A stretch of 17,881 bases of DNA from Parcubacteria group bacterium (GTDB lineage Bacteria > Patescibacteriota > Patescibacteriia > UBA2169), in the NCBI GenBank assembly GCA_016177305.1, contig JACOVK010000060.1, positions 1-17,881 on the forward strand, read 5' to 3'. The position numbers and the translations under genes were made by a program. Under the pieces are notes generated by a model. It was not told where the DNA came from. It ran no database searches and saw nothing but the letters and a program-made list of their open reading frames with translations. Below are positions 1-6,237 of the stretch, piece by piece (the stretch's first letter is position 1; every line of letters begins with the position of its first letter).

Positions 1-10
1 GATATAAGGT

Positions 11-38
11 GTGTCGCATAAGTACGCTTGTACGACAC
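11..38. terminator. Imperfect hairpin at the end of the M23 peptidase gene
   Basis: Bases 11-38 fold into a 28-base inverted repeat: outer arms GTGTCG/CGACAC, one mismatch, a second run of about five pairs, and a TACG loop. It touches the stop codon (38-40) of the minus-strand M23 gene, where a terminator would be expected. There is no clear T-tract on the minus-strand exit side, only an AT-rich stretch, so it could equally be a dispersed palindrome or a 3'-end stabilising hairpin. Confidence 0.35.
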
Positions 39-1279
39 TATGGCAGGTAGTTTACCGGGTTGACCGGTATGCCATTCAAACGGATCTCAAGGTGCACGTG
101 CGGCCCGGTCGTCAACCTCCCTGCCCCAGGGGTGCCGGGCGTGGCTCCGCTGCAGCCGATTGCCTGGCCCTGCACCACGTACTCGTCTTCCGCAACCAAG
201 ATGCACGAAACGTGGCCGTACACGCTGGAAAGCCCGTCCGCGTGGATGACGGAGATGTAGCTGTACCCGAGTCCCCCGTCAAACGCGCGCGAAACATAGC
301 CCGAGCCGATTGCTTTGACCGGAGTCCCCTGCGGGGTCCGTATGTCAATGGCTGGGTGCTCAAAGTACCTTCTAAACGGGTAATCCGGATCATGAAACCC
401 AGAGGTAATCGTGCGCCCGGGAACGGGCCACATAAACCCCTGGCCCGAGAGCTCGGACAGGGTTTTATCCCCGGACGCCTCAAGCTTGGCGCGCAACGCA
501 CGCTCCAGGCTGATGATGTCGTTGTTGATTTTTGCCTGCTCGGAGCGCACCTGGGACAAAAGCTCCTGGAACTTTGCCTCATCCGCCTGCGTTGCCTCCA
601 GGATCACGTTTTTCGCGGTTACCTTCTCTTCCAGGACCACCTGCGTGCCTTGGAGCTGGTTTTTGAGCGCGAGAAGCTCAGCGCGTTCGTCCGCGAGGTC
701 TTTTTTTTCCGTCTGGAGCTTTTCATGGACTGACTTGAGCTTCTTGAGGATGACGGACAAATCCCCTTCTACGGTTTCCAGGTACTGCGCCTGGTCAAAA
801 AATTCCGAAAACGCGTTGTTGGCGAGCAGGATTTCTATGGGCGATTTTTGGCCGCGCTGGTGCAGGAGCCGGACGAACTCCGAGAGCTTCTCTTTTTGCC
901 CGCTGATCTCCTCTTCCTTTGCCTGGATGCGCTTTTCGGTTTCCGCGATGGTTAGGTTTATTTCCGTAATTTCTTTCTGCTTGAGATCCAGCTTGAGCTT
1001 GGTCTGGTCAATTTCGTCCCCAAACTCGTCAAGCTGGTTCCGGATGGAGAGCGCTTCATTGCGCTTTGCCTGGATTTTGGATTCGTACGCGTCAACTTTT
1101 TTCTGGACTTCCTCAATGGCGGCCCGCTGCTCTTTTAGTTGCTGCGCGATATCCTGCACCTCCGGGTCTTTTCCGGTTGCCCCTTCAGCCTGCGCGCTTA
1201 AAGCGGACGGTTGCAGCAAAAGAATGCACACGACGAGGAGCGTTGCAAGAGTTTTGTTTGTATTTTGGGTCTTGAGCAT
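38..1279 (-). CDS. EnvC-like murein hydrolase activator / M23 (LytM) peptidase with long coiled coil
   Basis: The 413-residue exported protein probably cleaves peptidoglycan cross-bridges or activates an amidase at the division site. Residues 1-30 are a signal peptide (Lys-rich start, hydrophobic TLLVVCILLLQPSALSA). Residues of about 38-275 are a charged heptad-like coiled coil rich in E, K, Q and L. Residues of about 285-413 are an M23 domain. The zinc ligands of active LytM enzymes are present: His308 and Asp312 in HPAID, and His394/His396 in PHVHLEI, so it may be catalytic, unlike E. coli EnvC, which has lost them. The frame stays open upstream, but the ATG at 1279 fits best: it begins a clean signal peptide, and the in-frame ATG at 1294 lies inside the -10 box. 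It is transcribed separately from gltX. Family assignment is firm; the partner (FtsEX or other) is inference. Confidence 0.93.
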   Translation of the reverse strand: MLKTQNTNKTLATLLVVCILLLQPSALSAQAEGATGKDPEVQDIAQQLKEQRAAIEEVQKKVDAYESKIQAKRNEALSIRNQLDEFGDEIDQTKLKLDLKQKEITEINLTIAETEKRIQAKEEEISGQKEKLSEFVRLLHQRGQKSPIEILLANNAFSEFFDQAQYLETVEGDLSVILKKLKSVHEKLQTEKKDLADERAELLALKNQLQGTQVVLEEKVTAKNVILEATQADEAKFQELLSQVRSEQAKINNDIISLERALRAKLEASGDKTLSELSGQGFMWPVPGRTITSGFHDPDYPFRRYFEHPAIDIRTPQGTPVKAIGSGYVSRAFDGGLGYSYISVIHADGLSSVYGHVSCILVAEDEYVVQGQAIGCSGATPGTPGAGRLTTGPHVHLEIRLNGIPVNPVNYLP

Positions 1280-1292
1280 ACGTGGAGTATGC

Positions 1293-1321
1293 ATTATATC
1301 ACAAAACTCGCGTTTGCACAA
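1293..1321 (-). promoter_or_regulatory. Sigma70-type promoter of the M23 peptidase gene
   Basis: On the minus strand there is TTGTGC (1316-1321), a 17-base spacer, and a perfect TATAAT (1293-1298). Transcription should begin about 7 bases further on, leaving only about 6-8 bases before the ATG at 1279, which is too short for a Shine-Dalgarno site. The message would be nearly leaderless. This placement decides the start codon. Confidence 0.72.
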
Positions 1322-1365
1322 CAAAAACTCCGCAGGGGATACAGCGCCCACAATCAGGAAAACAG

Positions 1366-2895
1366 TCAGGCAAGCAGTTTTTGCGCGCGGATGACGCGTT
1401 CAAGCGTCTTTTTTCTTCCCAAAATACCCATCACCCCGAACACGTCCGGGGAACGCTCAAGCCCGGTTACGGCAACGCGCAAGGGCCACAAGAGTTCTCC
1501 TTTGCCGATTTGGCTTGATTCGCAGAACTCAAAGAAGGTTTTACGGATGGATTCCTCATCCCAATCCCCCTCATGGATGTTGCGGACCAGGTTTAACGCG
1601 GTTGCGAGCATCTCCAGGGCAAGACGCGCGTCCGATTGCTTGGGAATGAGAATCGCTGGATCATATACAAGCTCGTCTTTCCACAGGAATTCGGTCAGCG
1701 GCCTGAAGTCAGAGAGTTTCTCCATCCGGTCCTGGGCGAGTTTGACGGCGGTTATGATGTCATGGGGCGGGAAAGCGTCGCGGCCGCTTGAGCCTGTCCC
1801 GAGTATTCCCGAGGGATCCACGCCGCTTTTTGCCTCCACTTTCCCTCGCAATGACAGCAGAATACCAGCCAGTTCTTCCGCAGGCATTTTTTTGAGGTAC
1901 TGGTTATTGAGCCAGTTGAGCTTGGCAACATCAAAAATCGGGTTTCCCTTATTGATCTTGGCAAGGTCAAACTGTTCAATGAGCTCGCCGCGGGAGAGCA
2001 CCTCCTGCTCGGTCTTCGGGTTCCAGCCCAAAAGCGCGAGGTAGTTTACGAGCGCGTCCGGCACATAGTCCTTTTGGTACTCAAGAACAGATACTGCGCC
2101 GTTCCGCTTTGAGAGTTTTGATTTGTCCGTGCCCAAAATAATAGGGAGATGCACCCATACCGGAGCCTCCCAGCCGAAGTACTGGTACAAGAGCGCGTGC
2201 TTGGGGGTTGAGGGGAGCCATTCGTCCGCGCGGATGACGTGCGTGATTGCCATGAGGTGGTCATCCACCACGCTCGCCAGGTGGTACGTGGGAAACCCGT
2301 CTGATTTGAGGAGGACCTGGCAGTCCAGATTCGCGTTCTTAAAACTGATCTCGCCTTTGACCGCATCGTAGAATTTGGTTTCTCCCCCGGACGGCACTCT
2401 CATGCGGATGACGTGCGGCGTTTTGTCCGCCAGGTGCTTTTCCACCTCATCCGGCTCCAGGCGGCTGCAGCGCCCATCGTAGCGGGGCGGCTCTTTGCGC
2501 GATTCCTGTAGCTCGCGCAAAACCGCCAGGCGCTCTGTGGAACAGAAGCAGTAAAACGCCTTTCCCCGGTCAACAAGCTGCTTTGCGTGGTGTTGGTACG
2601 TTTCCAGGCGCTTTGACTGGGTGTAGGGCCCCTTATCCCCTTTCTCCTGCCCGTTTGCCGCCACCACGCCCTCATCAATGTCAATCCCAAGCCATTCAAG
2701 GGCCGAAAGGATCGCGCTTAAGCTCCCCTCCTCTTCGCGCGTTTGGTCCGTGTCCTCAATGCGCAGGATAAACGTCCCCTTGCTGTGCCGTGCAAAGAGC
2801 CACGCGAACAGAGCGGTGCGGATGTTGCCCACGTGCGGCTCACCGGTCGGCGAGGGCGCAAAACGAGTTCTGACGCTTTTAGTTTGTGCCGGCAT
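1366..2895 (-). CDS. gltX: Glutamyl-tRNA synthetase (GluRS), with a repeat-derived insertion
   Basis: This class I synthetase charges tRNA-Glu (possibly also tRNA-Gln if the organism lacks GlnRS, which is not visible here). Visible marks: FAPSPTGEPHVGN with the HIGH-like motif at residues 21-24, the KLSKR form of KMSKS at 260-264, and the RYDGRCS segment. The family's zinc site is only partly kept: Cys116, Cys118 and Cys143 are present, but the usual His two residues after the last Cys is not. I chose the ATG at 2895 because AAGGA lies 10 bases upstream; a TTG at 2913 would add six residues. Either start overlaps the 3' end of the upstream GT-Nudix gene, so the two are co-transcribed. Residues of about 346-381 correspond to a dispersed repeat (1755-1862) lying in the anticodon-binding half. 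At 509 residues the protein is longer than a typical bacterial GluRS by about that amount. Confidence 0.97.
   Translation of the reverse strand: MPAQTKSVRTRFAPSPTGEPHVGNIRTALFAWLFARHSKGTFILRIEDTDQTREEEGSLSAILSALEWLGIDIDEGVVAANGQEKGDKGPYTQSKRLETYQHHAKQLVDRGKAFYCFCSTERLAVLRELQESRKEPPRYDGRCSRLEPDEVEKHLADKTPHVIRMRVPSGGETKFYDAVKGEISFKNANLDCQVLLKSDGFPTYHLASVVDDHLMAITHVIRADEWLPSTPKHALLYQYFGWEAPVWVHLPIILGTDKSKLSKRNGAVSVLEYQKDYVPDALVNYLALLGWNPKTEQEVLSRGELIEQFDLAKINKGNPIFDVAKLNWLNNQYLKKMPAEELAGILLSLRGKVEAKSGVDPSGILGTGSSGRDAFPPHDIITAVKLAQDRMEKLSDFRPLTEFLWKDELVYDPAILIPKQSDARLALEMLATALNLVRNIHEGDWDEESIRKTFFEFCESSQIGKGELLWPLRVAVTGLERSPDVFGVMGILGRKKTLERVIRAQKLLA
1755..1862. repeat. Dispersed repeat, family B (GTCATTGCGAGG type), inside gltX
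   Basis: On the plus strand this stretch shares four ordered blocks with bases 16445-16511: TGATGTCAT plus GGG, AAGCGTCGCGGCCGC (1773-1787), TCCACGCCGC (1817-1826) and CCTCGCAATGACAGC (1844-1858). The last three are identical in both copies; spacers differ in length and sequence. Read with gltX it gives the in-frame segment between LLSLRGK and PPHDII. Words of this kind recur as short interspersed repeats in many bacterial genomes (from memory). Confidence 0.85.
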
Positions 2896-4090
2896 ACCGC
2901 TTGAATCCTTCAATTACCATGTTGGCCATGTGCTTTCGTTTTTCGTGCACTTTGCTTGCGACTCTTTGGGATGGCACCCATTCCCAGGCATCGGCTTCGC
3001 GGCCGTCAAGGGCAATTTGGCTGTCATCTCCGGCGTACGCAAGGTAAAAGATGCTCTGCGACTGCCCTTTGTAACCATTGCGCTCGCGGTGCCATTTTGT
3101 GGGGTAGGCGTACGTATGTTTGGCCGGATGCTTGCCAAGGATGCGCAGGTGGTTGGCGATGCCGGTTTCCTCGCGCACTTCCCGCAGCACGGCCTGTTCT
3201 TCGGTTTCGCCGGGATCAACCCCGCCCTGCGGGAACTGCCAGTGCGCTTCCCTGGTATCCGAGCGCTTGATGAGCAGGAATTCGTTGTCTTGGTTTACGA
3301 TTGCGGCAACGACGTTTTTGCGGTACACGTTTGCCATCCTGAACCGCCATTTGGCGGACGACCACACAAACACTGCGGTCGCGTTCCAGATTCTTTTGGC
3401 GCGCGTTGGCTCAATGATGAGCCGCCAGAGCCACTCAAGGCCCAAGCGGCGGATGACGTACCGCGCGCGCTTGCGTTCTCCTGCGAAAAAATCCAATGTC
3501 CCGCCCACAACCATCGCGAGTTTGATGTTCGGCAGTTTGTCCAGATTCTGAAAAATCCACTTCTCCTGCTTGGGGCACCCGAATCCGACAAACAGAATTT
3601 TTGCGCGGGATTGGTTGATGCGGGCGAAGAGCTTCGCATCGCTCGTCTGCCATCTTCCCTGCCTGAATTCTACCACACCGCCTGACGCGTAGCCAACGAT
3701 TTTGAGCCGCTTGTAGCGGTACCGCAGGTGCCAGGCCGCTTGCTCTGAAATTTTTTCATTGCGGCCGCCGAGCAGAAAAACAGGCCACTGTTCGCTCTCG
3801 GCAAGCGCAATGACTGACTGCATAAAGTCCGCCCCTGTAACGCGGTTTAAGAGCTTTTGGCCGAGGATGCGGGCTGCGATTTTCAATCCAAACCCATCCG
3901 GAAGCGCCATGTCCGCGTGGTTCAAAATGCGGCGCAGGTTGTGGTCCTTGTTTGCTTTAAGCACGATTTCTGGATTCGGAGTCACCAGGTAGTGCTGGTT
4001 TGAATCCTCAAGGAAATTTTTTACCTGGGCAAGCGCCTCGGAACGGCTTACGTCCGAAACTTCAACGCCGAGAATGTTGACTGATTTCAT
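2879..4090 (-). CDS. WecG/TagA/CpsF glycosyltransferase fused to an RppH-type Nudix hydrolase
   Basis: One 403-codon frame holds two enzymes. Residues 1 to about 248 are a WecG/TagA/CpsF (GT26) glycosyltransferase, a family that adds N-acetylmannosamine-type sugars to a lipid-linked acceptor. Marks are TPNPEIV, ADMALPDGFG (with the family's Asp at 65), VGFGCPKQEKW and VGGTLDFFAGE. Residues of about 252-403 are a Nudix hydrolase with a complete Nudix box (Gly289 to Ile311, containing REVREETG) and the WQFPQGGVDPGE segment typical of RppH, which removes pyrophosphate from RNA 5' ends. No stop codon lies between the domains. Met252 (codon 3335-3337) looks like an old start, but no properly spaced Shine-Dalgarno precedes it. 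The start at 4090 matches the family N-terminus; the frame continues upstream without similarity and into an oppositely directed unit. The gene overlaps gltX. A true fusion, internal initiation or a sequencing error are all possible. Confidence 0.88.
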   Translation of the reverse strand: MKSVNILGVEVSDVSRSEALAQVKNFLEDSNQHYLVTPNPEIVLKANKDHNLRRILNHADMALPDGFGLKIAARILGQKLLNRVTGADFMQSVIALAESEQWPVFLLGGRNEKISEQAAWHLRYRYKRLKIVGYASGGVVEFRQGRWQTSDAKLFARINQSRAKILFVGFGCPKQEKWIFQNLDKLPNIKLAMVVGGTLDFFAGERKRARYVIRRLGLEWLWRLIIEPTRAKRIWNATAVFVWSSAKWRFRMANVYRKNVVAAIVNQDNEFLLIKRSDTREAHWQFPQGGVDPGETEEQAVLREVREETGIANHLRILGKHPAKHTYAYPTKWHRERNGYKGQSQSIFYLAYAGDDSQIALDGREADAWEWVPSQRVASKVHEKRKHMANMVIEGFKRYAGTN

Positions 4091-4126
4091 GAGTCTAGGA
4101 TACCACGGCTGTGTGCATAAAACCAG

Positions 4127-4156
4127 TTGACTGTTTGATTGTATTTTTGATAGAAT
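4127..4156 (+). promoter_or_regulatory. Extended -10 promoter of the structured-leader / small-ORF unit
   Basis: There is TTGACT (4127-4132), an 18-base spacer, and TAGAAT (4151-4156), preceded by TG at 4148-4149, giving an extended -10. Predicted start is near 4163. It lies in the divergent region upstream of the minus-strand GT-Nudix gene (start at 4090) and points away from it. No equally good promoter for that minus-strand gene was found. Confidence 0.7.
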
Positions 4157-4162
4157 ACAGGC

Positions 4163-4426
4163 GTTACAAATGCACATTGAACACGCCCTCGCACCACAGC
4201 AGCAGCGCCGCATCCGGCGGTTCCAAATCGCGGGACGTAGGAGCCAAACACTCCACAACACGGAGTATTTGGCGACCGAAAGTAGCCCACCGAATCGGCG
4301 GGCGATTACGCCGCGATAATGACGGGCTGGCCGTTTAGCCAGCACGCTTCGCCAGGAGCGTAGGAAAGCCGTGCGGACATTCCGCACGTGGATCAAACCG
4401 CCAATCTTCGTCCCAAGGAGGACAAG
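4163..4426 (+). ncRNA. Highly structured leader RNA of unknown class
   Basis: About 264 transcribed bases between a strong promoter and a strong Shine-Dalgarno site, with no coding potential that I recognise. Plus-strand hairpins seen: 4206-4219 (CGCCG/CGGCG); 4243-4273 (GCCAAA-c-ACTCC against GGAGT-a-TTTGGC, 11 pairs and one mismatch); 4285-4303 (GCCC-a-CCG/CGG-c-GGGC); 4326-4343 (GCTGGC/GCCAGC); 4344-4361 (ACGCTTC/GGAGCGT with a GCCA loop); 4370-4388 (CGTGCGGA/TCCGCACG with a CAT loop). The stems are joined by short purine-rich linkers such as GACCGAAAG and AGGAAAG. Such a series suggests a folded RNA (riboswitch-like leader or independent RNA) rather than a plain 5' UTR. I looked for tmRNA, RNase P, SRP RNA, TPP, FMN and group II domain V signatures and did not find them. 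Confidence 0.5.
4415..4421 (+). promoter_or_regulatory. Perfect Shine-Dalgarno site AAGGAGG
   Basis: AAGGAGG ends 5 bases before the ATG at 4427. It is the strongest ribosome binding site in the window, where most genes have weak or no such site. It selects ATG 4427 over the in-frame GTG at 4388, which lies in the last leader hairpin. Confidence 0.85.
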
Positions 4427-4576
4427 ATGAAGACGATCCATCCGGCTTCGCGTACCACTCGAGGCCACCCCCATCAGCTGAATCACGGCACCATCAAGAC
4501 GGCCAAGAAGAAGGTCACCGACGAGACCGGTCACCAGCTGAACGCCATGAGGGACACGGCCCGTTCCGGCGGCTAG
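4427..4576 (+). CDS. Small basic protein of unknown function (49 residues)
   Basis: I do not recognise this protein. It begins MKTIHPASRT and ends AMRDTARSGG. It is rich in Thr, His, Lys and Arg, has only one acidic cluster, and has no Cys, no hydrophobic segment and no signal peptide, so a soluble and possibly nucleic-acid-binding peptide is the mild inference. Reasons to think it is real: a perfect Shine-Dalgarno site 5 bases upstream; a dedicated promoter (4127-4156) and terminator (4632-4671) framing it; and codons strongly biased to C or G at the third position (ATC, GCC, ACC, AAG, CAG), more uniform than in its neighbours, as for a highly expressed gene or one of foreign origin. It sits behind a long structured leader that might control its translation. 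Alternatively the whole unit is one RNA and the ORF is minor. Confidence 0.68.
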   Translation: MKTIHPASRTTRGHPHQLNHGTIKTAKKKVTDETGHQLNAMRDTARSGG

Positions 4577-4631
4577 CTGGCGCACCACGAGCGCCGCTTG
4601 AGGCAGATGACTGCCAATAGCAGCGGCACAA

Positions 4632-4671
4632 GAGCCCCCTCCATGAGTATCTGGAGGGGGCTCGCTTTTTT
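4632..4671 (+). terminator. Rho-independent terminator of the small-ORF unit
   Basis: A perfect 11-base-pair stem GAGCCCCCTCC (4632-4642) / GGAGGGGGCTC (4653-4663) with a 10-base loop is followed by GC and six T's (4666-4671). It lies 55 bases after the small ORF stop. Best terminator in the window; it isolates this unit from the 4744 gene. Confidence 0.93.
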
Positions 4672-4679
4672 GTCCGCAG

Positions 4680-4715
4680 ACCACCCCCTGGCTCCCTCCT
4701 CATTTGAGGAAGGGA
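4680..4715. repeat. Dispersed palindromic repeat, family A (ACCACCCCCT...CCCTCCT), intergenic copy
   Basis: Bases 4680-4700 match bases 9336-9356 inside fmt at 19 of 21 positions. The 3' half forms an imperfect palindrome (TCCCTCCTCA against TGAGGAAGGGA, 4693-4715), as does the fmt copy. The TTGAGG in its right arm is the probable -35 box of the next gene. Confidence 0.75.
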
Positions 4716-4733
4716 AAGCGCATGTGATACAAT
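4704..4733 (+). promoter_or_regulatory. Promoter of the secreted four-repeat protein gene
   Basis: There is TTGAGG (4704-4709), an 18-base spacer, and TACAAT (4728-4733). The ATG at 4744 follows the -10 box by only 10 bases, so the predicted leader is about 3-4 bases. The -35 box lies inside the palindromic repeat 4680-4715. Confidence 0.6.
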
Positions 4734-4743
4734 AAATTATTAT

Positions 4744-6171
4744 ATGAAGCGATTGTGCGCTATCATTATCACCGCATCATTCCTCCTCTCTCCGTTTGAC
4801 GGAGTTCTTGCCGCGCCGTTCAACCCGAACTTCATCATTTCAGACACAGAGCTTGAGGATTCAGATTCCCTTTCCCAGGACGCGATTCAGCGTTTCCTTG
4901 AGCAGAAAGGAAGCTTTTTGGCTGATTTTACGGAAGTTGTAAACGGCACGCGAAAGAACGCGAGCCAGATCATTTTTGAAGAATCCCAGCTCTACCGGGT
5001 GAGCCCAAAGGTGATTCTGGCCATGCTGCAAAAAGAGCAGAGCCTCATCACTTCCGCCTCCCCGAGCCAGGACCAGCTGAACTGGGCAACTGGATTTGGG
5101 ATATGCGATTCTTGCTCAAAAAATGACCCGACGCTTGCCCCATTCAGGGGATTTTATAACCAGGTTTCCTTGTTCGCGGAAAAGGTGCGCGTGAATTATC
5201 TGCGCGACTTAAAGTCATTGGGCAAAACACTCACTGGCTGGGGCCCGAGCAGAGCCAAAACCACGCTGGATGGGTACGAAGTGACCCCCGCAAACAACGC
5301 CACCGCAGTGCTCTATACGTACAATCCCTGGCGCGGCAGTGATGCCGGAATCGGCGCTAACTTCAACTTCTGGCGCATCTGGCAGCGCTACTTTGTGCGC
5401 GACTACCCGGACGGTACCCTGCTCCAGGGAGAGGGCGAGGCAGGGGTGTGGCTCCTTCAGAACGGCAAGCGTAGGCCGTTTTTGACGCGCACGGCCCTGT
5501 ACTCTCGCTACCATCCGGACCGCATCATACCCGTGTCCAAAAACGAGCTGGAAAAGTATGAAATCGGGGCGCCTATTAAGTTCGCAAACTATTCGCTCCT
5601 GCGTTCTCCCAAAGGCACGGTGTACCTTTTGGTTGACGATACCATCCGCGGGATCGCTTCCCGCGAGGTGTTCAGGACCATCGGGTTTAACCCGGAGGAA
5701 GTTGTCCAGGTGACGGAAGACGACCTTGCCTTGTACGCGAAGGGCGAAAACATCACGCTCGCGTCCGCGTACCCGACCGGAGCGCTGTTGCAGGACAAGA
5801 AAACCGGGGCCGTGTTCTGGGTGCAGGACGGAGAGAAGCAGGGCATCATTGACCGTACGATCCTCGCGAATAATTTCAAGAACGTGCGCCCCTCTCCGGT
5901 GCATTCGGATGAGCTTGTCAAGTATCCGTACATCGGGCGGCTTAAACTCGCAGACGGCACCACCATCACCAGCCCCGAGTCTAGCGCGGTGTACGTGATT
6001 TCTGATGGCCTGCGGCGGCCCGTGATTTCCGGAGAAGCGTTTGAAAAGCTCGGGTTCAACTGGGACGACGTGGTGGAGGTTCCGCAATCCGTGGTTGACT
6101 TGCACCCGCTTGGAGATCCGCTTGACTTGATTGTCACCTACGGAGAGGGAGAAATTTTGGGAGAAAACTAA
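4744..6171 (+). CDS. Secreted lysozyme-fold-like protein with four C-terminal repeats
   Basis: The 475-residue exported protein may act on or bind the cell surface. Residues 1-24 are a signal peptide (basic start, IIITASFLL, ending VLAA). Residues of about 40-218 resemble a family known to me from CPR and actinobacterial exported proteins: SPKVILAMLQKEQSLI (Glu98 in the place of a possible catalytic Glu), NWATGFGICDSC, FRGFYNQVSLFAEKVR and NFNFWRIWQRYF. A lytic-transglycosylase-like fold is my inference; activity is unproven. Residues of about 221-463 hold four repeats of about 60 residues with the pattern GTLL..., VY.V.DG..R.I, a hydrophobic F/L..G, and WDDVV.V. The same module ends the 1046-residue protein at 13300-16440. 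The start at 4744 gives the signal peptide and a nearly leaderless mRNA. The gene is transcribed alone or into the 6238 gene; no terminator is evident in between. Confidence 0.88.
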   Translation: MKRLCAIIITASFLLSPFDGVLAAPFNPNFIISDTELEDSDSLSQDAIQRFLEQKGSFLADFTEVVNGTRKNASQIIFEESQLYRVSPKVILAMLQKEQSLITSASPSQDQLNWATGFGICDSCSKNDPTLAPFRGFYNQVSLFAEKVRVNYLRDLKSLGKTLTGWGPSRAKTTLDGYEVTPANNATAVLYTYNPWRGSDAGIGANFNFWRIWQRYFVRDYPDGTLLQGEGEAGVWLLQNGKRRPFLTRTALYSRYHPDRIIPVSKNELEKYEIGAPIKFANYSLLRSPKGTVYLLVDDTIRGIASREVFRTIGFNPEEVVQVTEDDLALYAKGENITLASAYPTGALLQDKKTGAVFWVQDGEKQGIIDRTILANNFKNVRPSPVHSDELVKYPYIGRLKLADGTTITSPESSAVYVISDGLRRPVISGEAFEKLGFNWDDVVEVPQSVVDLHPLGDPLDLIVTYGEGEILGEN

Positions 6172-6193
6172 TAAATTGCCATCATGAGGCCAA

Positions 6194-6227
6194 GATTCCT
6201 CACCGCCAGAGGTAGCTCGGAATGACA
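6194..6227. repeat. Dispersed repeat, GATTCCTC...CTCGGAATGACA type
   Basis: GATTCCTC (6194-6201) and CTCGGAATGACA (6216-6227) flank a short centre, with inverted arms ATTCC (6195-6199) and GGAAT (6219-6223). It fills most of the 66 bases between the 4744 and 6238 genes. It resembles the family B repeat in ending with AATGACA but is clearly a different subtype. Similar words occur as interspersed repeats in many bacteria (from memory). Confidence 0.55.
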
Positions 6228-6237
6228 ATATGAAACT

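Noticed and set aside
2895..2913. TTG start of gltX at 2913
   Set aside because: The ATG at 2895 has AAGGA 10 bases upstream and begins just before the conserved RTRFAPSPTG; the extra six residues have no support.
4362..4392. Group II intron domain V look-alike (AAGCCGTGCGG...)
   Set aside because: The hairpin is a perfect 8-pair stem with a CAT loop, without the two-base bulge and GNRA loop of domain V, and no reverse transcriptase or intron boundaries are near.
4163..4426. Leader as a known RNA (tmRNA, RNase P RNA, SRP RNA, TPP or FMN riboswitch)
   Set aside because: There is no tmRNA tag frame or CCA end, no RNase P ACAGAAA/GAGGAAAGTCC pair, no SRP tetraloop motif, no TPP CTGAGA and no FMN box series. 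Short look-alikes such as GATAATG and GCGTAGG are isolated.
4091..4684. Upstream extension of the glycosyltransferase reading frame (about 198 extra codons)
   Set aside because: It runs antisense through the promoter, leader, small ORF and terminator of the plus-strand unit, has no family similarity, and the family N-terminus starts at 4090.
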